A DNA stretch of 64,000 nt from Parus major (lineage: Eukaryota; Chordata; Aves; Passeriformes; Paridae). A model generated the notes under the pieces. It did not search any database, was not told where the DNA came from, and saw nothing but the letters and a program-made list of their open reading frames with translations. Below, one piece after another: positions 1-13,000 of this stretch (its first letter is position 1; each line of letters starts with the position of its first letter). The stretch covers positions 94,305,669 through 94,369,668 of the forward strand of contig NC_031768.1 of assembly GCF_001522545.3 (NCBI RefSeq), in the 5' to 3' direction. The position numbers were made by a program, and so were the translations under genes.

Positions 1-3000
1 CTTAAACAAACAAAAAAATTCATAATTTTTATTCTTATTATTCAAAGAATAACAATTCATTCTAGAACAAAAATAAATAATTAAATAAAATAAAAAGTTA
101 GAAAACAAGAGTGTTGCAATCTCAACCTCCCATACTTTCTTTGGTTTCTGTGAAACAAAGGAAGTCAGCCCCTTAGAATTCTGTAAAAACATAAACAATC
201 TCCTGGGTCACCCCAGGAAAATGGAAAGTCCCTCTTAAAGACAAAATCTAATGACATGACAGGACAGTGAACTGTTATGGGAGTCTCCACATCTTGTAGA
301 GAGTGCAGTCATTATGTTGCCAAATTTAATGTAGTGTAGCTGAAGCTACGTGCACTTGGAAAAAATTAGGAAAAACAAGACAATACAATTGAATGCAGGG
401 CATTAACACCAAGAAGCTGTAGCCTTCATACTGAGGGAAACAACTACAATAAACAGAGGAGAGCTGAGAAATACAATTTCTTCCAGGAAATAAAGGAGCA
501 GTTAACTGGTATTGCAAATAAGTACAATATTAAGCCACAATAAAGCAATAATTTATAACAGAAGCTCTGAAGTAATAAGACACTGCCCTGACTCTCTTTA
601 ACTACCTATCAGTCATTTTCGTAAAAACAATTTTTGATGTCTGTTTTTGCTGGCCTCAATTCAGAAAGGGTTGTTGTTGTAGTCCTGTGAAGTCAACTGC
701 TTAGAGTTGTGTGAAAGTTGTGTCTAGGTATATCATTTTTAAATTATATACCTACCTTTCTCTAATACAAAATTACATGATCATTAAATTTAGCTGGCAA
801 AGAAAATGAAAAAAATATTTTATTGGCTAGGGGAGTGCCTGTTCTTTTTTAAAAAAATATTATTTATTTAAGCCAACTGTTTTGACCTTTGTATATTTTC
901 AGTAAAATTGCTCTCTCAGATACTCTAGATGCTGTTCTTCAGGAAGACAGCATTTTGGATGATGTTAACACAAAATATTTTTACCCTGTCACCAAAGTCA
1001 CTAAGTGCTATTATCAGTTCAAGCATTTCTTCAAGCACATGACTTTTTAATTCAGATAATACACATAACAGTTCACCGACCCACAGAGCTCAGGTTCCAA
1101 AAAAAACCTGAACAATAGTAATTTAAGAACACAAGCAAACAAATAAATGACCAAAACCCCCAAACATTTTAGGGTCATTTTCCATTCCTATGTCCATATA
1201 TACAGACACAGTCATTGTCACCTACTGAACCATGAAATGGGAACCCAGCAGCCAAGGAAAAATCTTTGCAAATATTAACAGACTCCAAGCTGACTTCTTA
1301 CAATTTCAGTCTTTATCCAAAAAATCACTATCTATTCAGCAGTGTTGAGGGTATTTCCTATATAGGAATATATGACTAAGCATACAGTTGTCAAAAGCAA
1401 GTGAATAAACTTAATGACATATATCAAAAAATACACCATGCTTAATACATTCTTTTTTTTCTTTCTGGAAACACATTAAAATCCTTCAACTCCCAGTTGC
1501 TGTGCTGTGCTCTTAACTTCAATCAAGAGATTTTACAGAAGCATTTTTTTTAAATTAAATAGATCTCAGTCATTACAAATATTTGCTCATGAGTCTGTTC
1601 GAATCTTAAAACTGCATTTTTACTTTTGAATGAAGGAATCACTTCTAAACACAGCAAGTCTTTTGGCATGACCAAAGAAAAATTGTCTTAACTGTCTTGA
1701 AAATCCTTACACAACAGTCCAGGTACCAGTAATATAGGGAATTTCATTCAAATAGCCCATGCTACACAGACTTGATCAGACTTGACTTGATTGTCAACTT
1801 ATTTTATTCATTATTTATGCACAATTATCTTATTTGAATCTTAAAACATTTATACAGCATCTCTATGAAAATTACAACCATTTGTTACTATGTGGCTAAG
1901 AGCTTCTTTCCAAAGCAATTTAGAGGCATGACTTGCTGGATCATTAGAGCTTCATTTGGCCAGAAAGATATCAACTAGTTAATATGGAAGTGTTGGGTAA
2001 AACACTGACTACCTAAGATATTAATGACCACAGCTAAATCTGCCTTAAAAAATAAATTACAGTGAAACAAGTAAAATAAATCAAATGCTAGTAAGTCCAA
2101 GTAACCATATTAATATGTCTTAACTTCATGCACACACAAAACCTGAGTTCATTCCAAATGAAATTGTTAGTTGTGCTTCTGTTATGGTTTTATAGCTATG
2201 GCAACGGTAAATCATCAATTGAACTTCACTACTAAAGCATTCAGAGGCAAGGGTGTGGAGGGAAAAAAGATTTTTATACTAAAAAGAATTAGAACTGAAA
2301 GCAGCACTGAAAAGTAAACTGACAAAAGTTTATATACCATGAACACAGTAAAAAGCTGCCTTTGAGATAGTGCAGTCCTCCCCCCCATTTATTTGTTCTG
2401 TCAACCGGCAGCGTTCTTTCAAACTCATTTCACAAACCTCTCCCTCTCCATTTCTTTATTTTCATATCTGTTTCCCCCATTATGTTACTTGGCTGTTGTA
2501 CAGAACTTATGACTGCATCAAGTCTTTGATTTTATGGCTACTTCCCATTCTGTTAATTTTTCACACCAAGCATTTCATTACATTCAACTTAGAGCAACTT
2601 AGGCACTAAAACAGAAACAGTAGGGACTACGAAGATGCTATAAGAAAATCCATTTTTCATGGATTTCTATACAACATCACCATTAAATCAGATAAGTCTG
2701 GTGGACAGTTGTACAATGGCAAGGACTTCCTCTCTCTGTGTAGGAAATGACATTGGTTCCAGAGGGGATGCTGCTGAGGCAGGCAATTGCCCAGGAATAT
2801 ATGCCTTCAGTCAGCCAGCAGCTAATTGAAAGCTGTGCAAAGGAGGCTCTTATCTAAGCTCTTCCTGAACTGAAAGGGAGGCTGCAACAGGAACTTGTCA
2901 GTGGGAAGCTGTAAAGACTCATCACTTGGACATGGACATCACAGTGGTGACCCTAGACAGATGTGGAACAGGAATCCTGTGTTTCAGAAGCAACTTCTAG

Positions 3001-4245
3001 ACAGCTGTCATCATATTTCAGAGGGGGAAGAAATAAGGTTTAATGGATGCTTAAACAGTCATTTTGTACAAGTACAGAATGGTCTTGATAACCAAGTCAT
3101 TTCTTTCACATGATCTACACAACTGAGACTGTACCATTCTTATGAACAACATACAAATACTAATTCTTTATTACTTCAACCTAGGCTTTTCAGATTTTTA
3201 TTTAATACTAGAATATATTTATCTTGACTGTGGGAAAAATGTAATTGAAAGGAGGCATACATGCTGACCAAACCTAATCATACTTTAGATGAACTCCATA
3301 AGCATCTCCTTGACAAAGAAAAGTCCACAAAAGGGCCTAAGAAGTTGAGGTGTTTGGAGATTTCTTAGGATCTTACATAAACAAATGTACAACTTCATCC
3401 CAAGTCTCTTGCTAATTAAGTATTTTGCATCCTAATAAAGACTGAGTATTAACATAAACTTGTAAAGCTAATTTTGGAAAATCATCATGAAAACCTTCAA
3501 GAATCATGTAAAAGCAGGATTGTACTGAGGCATGTCTTCAAATCCAGGCCTAACGCACATTAAGCTATTTGGGCTTGGTTAAGTTCAAAAGGCACAACTG
3601 AATACCTGTTTATCTGCTGACTGCATTTTTGTGTGTGTGTTTGATAGGAAGTCATGAGGCCTAAGGACAGACTTACCTAATTTTGCTCTGGTGTGCTGCT
3701 TAGGGATTCACATTAGGCAGCCTGGCTAACTGCCCACTATGGCTACATTTCCTTCACATGCTCAAACCTCCTTAAGGTTTAACTGTAAAATATCAGGATG
3801 GTTTATAAGTAATAAAGCTAGGAGGTTTATGATGCTGTAAATTCTACCACTGCCCTAATTTCTCAAGCATTATAAAAATTACATTTCTTAAAAAAAAAAA
3901 AAAGAGGCACAACATACACAAAAAAACAAACAAAATCTGCATGTACATACCTAGCCCAATAGTTTTGTTGCACTGATCCCTGTCAAAAGTTGAAAATGTA
4001 ATCAAAGATGCACAGTAACTGGAGTTGCTAAGTCTAAATGGTCTTACTGAAGTGTTCATTACAAAAGAACTTCTGATTAGGAAGTAAAGCCAGTGGGCAC
4101 TTCCAAATGGTGCTGCAAGGAGAGGTCTGCTTGTAGTTAGAAGTGGATGTTCATGGACATCTGTCAGAAATGTCATAATATTTCAAATGTGTTTTTAAAT
4201 GCCCACTAAAATGGCTACAAAATACAATATTATTTCCTCCCACAG
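1..4245 (+). other. FILIP1L: FILIP1L intron (upstream of the large exon)
   Basis: AT-rich non-coding sequence with only short, low-complexity open frames. I see no exon, RNA gene or clear transposon here. It ends in a pyrimidine-rich stretch and the AG acceptor at 4244-4245. By analogy with the FILIP1 family, the N-terminal exons with the CortBP2-like region lie further upstream, outside the window. Confidence 0.7.
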
Positions 4246-7000
4246 ATTGAAAAAGCTTCTTGAACAAGAGACAGTATATCAGGCAAAAAAAGAAAAGGAA
4301 AACAACAAGAAAATAGCTAAACTGAAAGAAGAATTAACTAAACTGAAATCCTTTGCTTTAATGGTGGTGGATGAACAGCAAAGACTCACTGAGCAGTTGA
4401 ATCAGCAGAGTAAAAAAATTCAAGAATTAACCACTTCTACAGAACAAGCACACGAAAAGCTGGCTTTTGCTGAAGCAAAAATTCAAGAAGAGAAACAGAG
4501 ATCCAGCAGGCTGGAGGCTGAAATTCACGCCCAGAGCAGTAAGATTTCCCAAGACCAAGAAGCAATGATGGCCAAACTAACCAATGAAGACAGTCAGAAT
4601 CGCCAGCTCCGGCTAAAATTAACAACTCTCAGCCGGCAAATCGATGAGCTGGAAGAGACCAACAAATCTTTGCGAAAAGCAGAAGAAGAACTGCAAGACC
4701 TAAGGGATAAAATTAGTAAGGGAGAGTGTGGGAACGCCACACTTATGGCTGAAGTAGAAGAACTACGGAAACGACTGCTGGAGATGGAAGGAAAAGATGA
4801 AGAGCTCATAAAAATGGAAGATCAGTGCAGAGAACTTAATAGAAAATTAGAAAAAGAAGCATCACAGAGTAAGAACCTAAAAGGGGAAGTTGATAAACTT
4901 AATAAAAGAATTATGGAGCTGGAGAAACTAGAAGATGCTTTCAACAAGAGTAAACAGGAATGTTACTCCCTGAAATGCAACCTAGAAAGAGAAAAAATGT
5001 TAACAAAGCAGTTGTCCCATGAGCTGGATGGCTTAAAGGCTAGAGTTGGTGAGCTTGAAGCAATTGAAAACAAGTTAGAAAAAACTGAGTTTACACTTAA
5101 GGAAGATTTAACAAAGCTGAAGAGTTTAACAGTGATGCTTGTGGATGAAAGAAAAACTATGGGTGAAAAAATAAAGCAAACAGAAGAAAAGCTGCAAGCT
5201 GCAACTTCTCAGCTTCAGGTGGAACAAAATAAAGTGATGTCAGTTACAGAAAAGCTGATGGAGGAAAGTAAAAAGGCACTGAAATCAAAATCTGATGCAG
5301 AAGAAAAGATGTCCAGTGTTACAAAAGAAAGAGATGAGCTGAAAAACAAACTCAAAGCAGAAGAGGAGAAAGGAAGTGATCTTGTTTCCAAAGTGAATAT
5401 TCTAAGTAAAAGACTTCAGTCTCTGGAAGATGTTGAAAAAGAGTTTCTTAAAAATAAACGTAAGGAGAGTACTAAATCTAGCACCTCCTTGCAGCAGGAA
5501 AATAACATAATCAAAGAGCTTTCTCAAGAAGTTGAGAGGCTTAAGCAGAAGCTCAACGAAATGAAGTCCGTAGAAGATGATCTTATGAAAACTGAAGATG
5601 AATTTGAGTCTCTAGAACGAAAATACGTCAGTGAACGGGACAGAGCCAAGCTCCTCTCAGAGGAGCTGGAGGCTGTGAAAATGGAATTGGCAAGGTATAA
5701 ATTAACAGAAAAGGCAGAACCCAGTCAGGAGCGCCTTTTTAAGAAACTCAGAGAAGAGGAAGCTAAATCAAGTCACCTTTCCAGAGAAGTAGATGCACTG
5801 AAAGAGAAAGTTCATGAATACGTGGGAACAGAAGAACTAATCTGTCACCTGCGAGGTGATCACACAGTCTTACAGAAGAAACTCCTCCAGCAAGAAAACA
5901 AAAACAGGGAGTTAGCCAGAGAAATGGAAAGCCTCACAAGAGAACTGGAGAGGTACAGATCCTTCAGCAAGAACATCAGGCCTGGTCTCAACGGAAAGAA
6001 AATTCCAGATGTGCAAGTTTTTTCTAAAGAAATCCAAACAGATCCAGCAGACAATGAACCACCCGATTACAAAACCCTCATGCCTTTAGAGCGAACAGTC
6101 ATAAATGGGCAGCTCTATGAAGACAGTGATAATGAGGAGGAACAAACAGTGTCTTTCAAAAGCAACTCCTCCACCGCAAATGCCGCAAACAAAAAACTAT
6201 GGATCCCCTGGATGAAGTCCAAAGACAGCCATCCTCAAAACGGAAAGATACACACAAAGCAAAATGGAAACTGTGCACAGGCTGGAGATCTAGTGCTAAG
6301 CCATACACCTGGCCAGCCCCTTCACATAAAAGTCACTCCAGATCATGGACAGAACACAGCAACCCTTGAAATAACCAGTCCTACCACTGAAAGCTCTCAC
6401 TCCTACACAAGCACAGCAGTTATACCCAACTGTGGCACTCCAAAGCAAAGAATAACCATTATTCAAAACGCCTCCTTAACACCTGTAAAATCAAAAGCAG
6501 GAGAAGGTTACGTGACCCCAGAGCATGTAATTTCTCCTATTACTATGACTACTTTTGCAAGATCTCAAACTCCTGAATCATGTGGTTCTTTAACTCCTGA
6601 AAGAACAATGTCCCCTTTGGCTTTACCGGGCTCAAGTTCTCAGGAACAAACACTCACCTCGGAGCCTTTGGAAATGGGAGCCAAGCATGCTGTTTTTAGA
6701 GTATCCCCAGACAGGCAGTCATCATGGCAGTTTCAGAGATCTAACAGTACAGGATCAAGTGTAATAACTACTGAGGATAACAAAATCCACATTCATTTAG
6801 GAAGTCCTTATGTCCAAGCTCTCACCAATTCCAAGCCCATCAGCCCTTGCAATGCAGTGCAAGACAACAGAACTCCAGCACTACCTAATGGCCTACCCAC
6901 TAAGCCCACCAATAAAATCACCAGCAGTATTACTATCACACCAACAGCCACTCCTCTTCCACGGCAATCACAAATTACAGTAAGTAATGTCTATAACTGA
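4246..7000 (+). CDS. FILIP1L: FILIP1L large coding exon, read-through (short C-terminus) form
   Basis: The acceptor AG is at 4244-4245 after a pyrimidine-rich tract, and the exon opens with the last base of a split Arg codon. About 910 codons follow. The first two thirds are heptad-rich Lys/Glu/Leu coiled coil with repeated LTKLKS..MLVDE and VxxLxxRxxELE blocks. The end is a low-complexity Ser/Thr/Pro tail containing LWIPWMKSK (about 6196-6222), [13 protein letters not shown] and several SP/TP sites such as TPERTMSP. Met at 4361 (in [10 protein letters not shown]) corresponds to the start of the known mammalian short isoform. At 6980 there is a strong donor, GTAAGT. If it is not used, translation continues six codons (VSNVYN) to TGA at 6998-7000. 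The open frame also extends 5' of the acceptor to an ATG at 4199, directly after an in-frame TAA; I take that part as intron. Confidence 0.92.
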
Positions 7001-10000
7001 CCCCCATCCATGCTGACACCCTTACCAGCAACCCATCCTGTTTTTCATCCCAGCAAGAATTATTTGGAACAGCCTCTTTACTTTGGGAAAGATCTGTGCA
7101 TGAACTATACAACAGCATATGGAACTAACGTTAAGTTTTGCCTGCTTAGTGTTACCAAGTGTGCACTTACTGTATATCTTCTCATCGAAATACAGTTATG
7201 TAAAATATTTAGTCTTGCACTTGTATAAATGCATCTTTATGTATTGCCATTTTCAAAATAACTCACTTTACTTTTGACTGCAACTTGCCTTGGTAAAATA
7301 TTTTAACATTACCAAAAAAAAAAAAACAGTAAATAAGTGATTATTTTCATCATTGCTTGCTGAATATTTTTTGTTTGTTATGTGTGGTTTGTATTTTTTC
7401 TGCATGTATGACAGAATTTGAATTAAGCCATAATACTGCCTGCTAACTTCAGAAAAGACTTGTTTCATTATCTTCCCTACTATTTCCCAATTCCTTCCTT
7501 TCCCAATTCTCATTTCAGGAAATTATCACTACATCACACACAAAATATTATGTATTGTATAACAGTGTTTGGTTAAAACTCTTTTTAAACCCTCCTGCAA
7601 ACTTTGCTTGTAAGTAAACTGAGTTCAGAAGCTTGTATCACTCCCCAAACAAGGGTCCTTTTCCAATACAACAGAAAAACTGCTGTCATTTAGGTATGCT
7701 GTAAAACAAGGTCCAGCAGCAGTTATATTTCTAAACGATAATTCAAGAGAATAGATTTACATACAATAGATTTACATACAATATTCAGATTTCATCTAAA
7801 CTCCTAGCATTCAATTTGACAAACAGTATACATCACACAAGTACAGTCAAAAAGAAACAAGATTATGGTGTACCTTCATGTTTTTCACTTCATAGACAGA
7901 GAAAGCTTGGAAGAAGCATTATGAAGCAGTACTAGATCAAGTCTCCAAACTTGATCCAAATGCAGGTCTCTGGGTCTGGGATAAACAGAGTGCCATACAG
8001 AATGGACAAAGCAGGTTAAAGTATTTCAGTGACAATTACAGTATTTGTGCCTAGCAAAAGGACAGAAATGAAATGTGCCAAGCAGTCAATTTTAATTTCC
8101 CATAAAATACTGTTAGTGGTAGAGCCCCTTCACATACAACGTAAATCTGTCCAGGAGATCTAGAATGCACTTTCAAACTTCTGTTTTTCACAAAAGTTGT
8201 ACACCTCAAATCTAAATTGTAACAGTTGTTCTTCTAAAAAGCTAAATGGCCATAAATTTGATACTTTCATGGGGCGGTGGTGGTATGTATTATTTTTTTA
8301 AAACATTAAAAATTGCAACATACTTATCAACAAGGAAGTTTGCAAGTAAGCAGAAAGTCCCTACTCACTAAACCCTTATCTTTATTCTGCCTATATTCCC
8401 CAGAGAAAAGAAATATTTCTGCAGTATAACTTAGCAACGGATTCAGCAAAGAACTTTGGCCCATGATCTCACATAATAAGGGGACTTCTATCATTTTAAG
8501 TCCTTTTGATTGACAGGAAACTAAATGTTTATAGCTACAGATAATAACTGATTTTAGAACAATTTCTACTGAAAAACAAAGTCCACTGCCCATATACACT
8601 TTTTTCAGTAAACAATGGGAAGAAAAAAAAAATCAAATTATATAAGAAATGGATAATAACATATGTATTACAGTTGAACAGTGGCAGTTTCAAAAGGAGA
8701 AATTGTGTGTGGACCTGCACAACCCCAGCTTATATAATCAGAAGTTACTAGGCTTCATAAAAGGTCCTTCTTCCTTGTTTTGTCTCAGTAGCTCCATGGC
8801 TGCACAAGTGAGCTCTGACTAAGACCTGGGTCATAGGGAGGACATAGTCGTCTTCTGCAAAGCAAACTTTGACTCACACCAACTTCAGCAAAAGTTACTG
8901 ATGAAGACAGCAGCCAGAACTCAAGCAAAGCAAAATCATAATATTTTTAGAGCATGTTAATTAGATGAACAAGTTAGCTAATCACATTCAGGGGACACAT
9001 TCTTTACTGCAGGGCTCAGTTAAGAGCCCAAAAATCAGTACCTTCAAAATACATTCTCTGCACTTCTGTTCTTTGGGACACTGCATATCCTGCTGATCTA
9101 TACCTAAGATCTCTGCAGGAACACAAGCATGGTACTGAATAACTGTGTCTGAAGTAGCCACTTGCCAGCATACTAACAGACACCAAATTCTCCAAAAATT
9201 AAAGGACTAATGTTGGTCTTCCAGAGGCACTAAAATTTTGTTCAGTTAGACCTAAAAAGCTTGTAGGGGAAAAAAAAAATCAGATCTGCCTTCAAAAATA
9301 CACAGAAACATGTTGATCATTAACCACCTGGGCATCTATTAGAATATCTTATGAAAGAAAACTACAAATAAGGGCATAGCAATAAGCACGCACAGTCCTT
9401 TGGACAATTACCAAGATATTATGAATAAGGAAGTTCAGTATTTAAAGCCAAGATCTAAATACAAAACCTAGATGAGAGTTCACACCATTTCTAAGTATCA
9501 TCATTTAACAGGAGAGTACTTCTGTCCCTGTCTTAAACTCATAGTGATTGATCAGTAACTGTCCAATTAACAAAAGACAAAGGAAGCAGCCACTCATGAT
9601 CATTAACTCCTAAGTAAGAAGCATCAGCACTGCCTGAAAATGAAATTGCTACATTTCCTGAAAACACAGCATGATTAAGGAATTACATTCCCCTACTGAT
9701 GAAACAACCTCTGTGTAGATTTAACTGACTTCACAGCAAAATTTTTGTCAGTCATTCCAACAGATAAAAAAATCAAAGAATTATTTTTGCCTGAAAATAA
9801 GATTTGCACAATGAAACAGGTCTGTTCTGTTTGAATTCCCAAGATCAGTTTCAAAGCAGAGAAAATAAACACCTGGATGTATTTGCAGAGAGCTGAAACT
9901 TAATTGTTTAAACAGAAAAAAGTTAACTGCAATTTTATCATAAAATAGCAAACAGGAAGCATAGCTTTAGGATTTACAAATTAACATTGAGTTGTTCAGA

Positions 10001-13000
10001 TCACCACTCCATATTTCAGAATATTTCCATTTTGCTGAGTGGGAATAGCCACCTGCTTCCTTGGCAGACAATAAGAAAACAGCAGAACAAGGAGAAATTT
10101 TTATTAAGTTATCTGCACATTGATTCAAGCACTCTGAACAAAAACATCAAGCACAATCACATTAAAATTCAACAGTAAGACAGCTTTTATAGGAATTTCA
10201 GCTACTCTCTAAGTGGTAAGTATTGCTGTTAATTTGGAGGCTGAGACACTTTTGCTTTCAGCAGCTGCTCAAAAGCCTAAAGTCTGACAGGTATGTAATG
10301 GTTCATTTATATGTTAAGGGTGAAATAAGGTCACGTAGTAAGAAGGATATATCAGAGGGATTAAACTGTGAAAGAGAGCATAAAAACAGTTTTCAGCAGA
10401 TCATAATATCAATCCTTCTCTTTTCCAAAACTCTTGGCAAGCACCTCTAAGGTCTAAAAATCTACCCTTTCCCCTTTATGTTTAGTTCCCATCAAAAGAA
10501 GGGAGAATTAACTAATTAAAATGTGACAGCAGTTACCAGCCCACTTTCCTTCATCTTTTTGGGCTTATTTCACTAAATGATCAAATGGACATAAGCGAGA
10601 GCAGCACCAAAGCTTTGGTGCTCGGCATTTTTAAGCCACTCTTTTTATGTGATTAAATTTCTCAGAAGAAATACTTGCAATTTTTGTCCTTACACAGAGA
10701 GGATGGATGAGGGGAGGGAAGGAGGGAAAAGGAGGAAAAGCGAAGAGATTATGAAGAGATAATGGTAATCTGAGACCAAAGTGCCCATCCATCAACTATG
10801 AGGTAGCACTTCAAGTTACTTAAAGACCTCCTGCAAGCCACTAATTAAGAAACAGAATTGACAAAAATTACAGAAGCAGACTGCTAATCTTCCTGATCCA
10901 AAGCACCGTAGCCAATACAGTGTCTGGGGACAGACAGCATGCAAGGCTATAATAAGAAAAAGATCTGAATGTAAGCATTTCATGCAAGGATTAGGAAAGC
11001 GTGCTCCCCACACTAGGGAAAAAATAACCAGAAACAGAATTGTACAGCTCTATTTTCTGAATAAGATTCAATGGATGCTGCAGGGTTAGATGATGGAAAG
11101 GGAGCAACCATCTGCAGGATGACTTTGTCCCTAGGAAACAGATATTGAGGCAGGCAAAACAAAAACTGACAACTGCCTAATCTCCAGGCTTAAGGAAAGA
11201 CTACCAAAACATTATGTTACCAAGAAACAGAAGAGAAAAAGATCTTATGGTTCAAACACAGCACAAGTGGGTGTATAAAAACGTTTTTAAAATTAACACC
11301 AAGTACTGTAAGTGGGAAATTGCTCAAAAAAAAACAAAAAAGACAAACCATAAAAATTTAAGCAGCATGAAGTGATTTCACAGATCTGCAGCCAGTGGCC
11401 CAAAGATGAAGCTGAATTCTCTCTGTGCTGTAGCTAGCACATTACCCAGTCCCACCATACAGTGGGCACTCAGAAAGCCTCAAGTAGCAGAGCTGCCAAC
11501 TGAATGTGATTCTCTTCTGACCACAAAGCAAAGCATCCTTGAGAAACACTTTTTGAGTACAAGTGGAAAGACCTCTTTTAATCAATGTCTCTTCATCTGC
11601 CATGCAGTGGTCTGACATCACAGGGTTTTCAAACAGGGATAAGCCAAAGAAGCTCCCTCCCTTTTTTCTCCCCTACCACAACCCAAATTACAAAAAATTG
11701 CTTTCAGTTGTGCTGTCACCACTGTGCTGAAGGCAGCACTATGAGCCAGGTCAAGAAACTAACCTGGATTTAAAAAAACAAAAAGCCATACTCCACAAAT
11801 CCTCATTAAAACAAAACAAACCAAAAACCAAACAAACAACCTCAACAAAACAGGATCCATTTCACAGCACAGCTTTATAAAGAGCTACATCAGCATAACT
11901 GAATGGACAAGCAAAAAGGAAAAAGGAGCATTTTATAATGCAATCACTGCTCAATCCTGGTCCCTCACCATTGTCTGAAGAGATAAAATATACTTTAAAT
12001 ATACAACAAAGATTCATCAGTCCCATTAAAATAATTCTGTATCTCTCTTGGGAGAGAAGTTAATCAACTTGTGCAAAAACTGAACAGGGCAGCTTTGAAT
12101 GTGATTAGTACCTAAATTTTCTTATCCTTGATTGTCTCATACGCAAGCCACTATAAGTCATGTTTTGTCCTGAATAAACACCAATCTTAGCTAGATAAAA
12201 GGTAAAGAGTCTTTTACTTTAGTTATCATTTTATATAGATTAGGAAAAAAATATATATACTGACAATAAGACTCTGATTAACACATCTTTCAATGCAGCC
12301 TCCCAAGAGGAAAACAGCCTACTCACACACAAAAACCACAGTAGTAAAAGCAAGGGGGTCTTTTTCCTTCTCCATGCATAACCTCTGTAAACCTTTTCAA
12401 CAGAAATTTGCTAACATAGGGAAAACATACTCAAAGCTTTTGAACAGACAATATTGATAATGAAGAAGTTTCCACATTAAAAGTGGGTCTAAGTGCAGTT
12501 TCAAGCACCCTTAAAAACTTCCTTAAAAATACCCAAATGTAAACATCCCTACATGTTCCCAATCTGTACAGAATGATCCTCCACTGCCCAGAATCTAACT
12601 CAACAAATGGCAGAGCAGCTTTAAACCAACTGGGCTGCTGGTCCCAGCCAGGCTGTATTATTCTCTCCAGCAGAGAGACTAAGTGCCAGCACTCCCCTGT
12701 GCGGGACACAGCTGATACTGCAGGGTGTGTAGTATTCTAAAAAAGCCATGCACTTCTGTTCCTAGGCACCTCCAAGTGCCCTGTCAAGGAGCCTGAGACC
12801 CCTTGGACTTTCAAGGGGAAAAGGGAAGATTAACAACAAGCGGTTGTTCATTGCAGCTGCATGACGATGCTGATCAACCATCCTACGGGAGTTAAGCCAC
12901 AACATAACCTTACCCTTCTCTGCATTTTGTCAATTATCTGCCAGAAATGAGTCTTTAAATTATCCAAAGTTTAAAATAATGTCATCACACTTGCCAGTGA

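Noticed and set aside
3844..4176. 110-codon minus-strand frame beside the FILIP1L exon
   Set aside because: Runs through poly(A)/poly(T) sequence at its C-terminal end; no family resemblance.
4199..4245. In-frame ATG and 16 extra codons 5' of the FILIP1L exon
   Set aside because: It lies across a good pyrimidine tract and AG acceptor, directly after an in-frame TAA, and the extra residues do not resemble the family. Taken as intron, although an intronic promoter form cannot be excluded.
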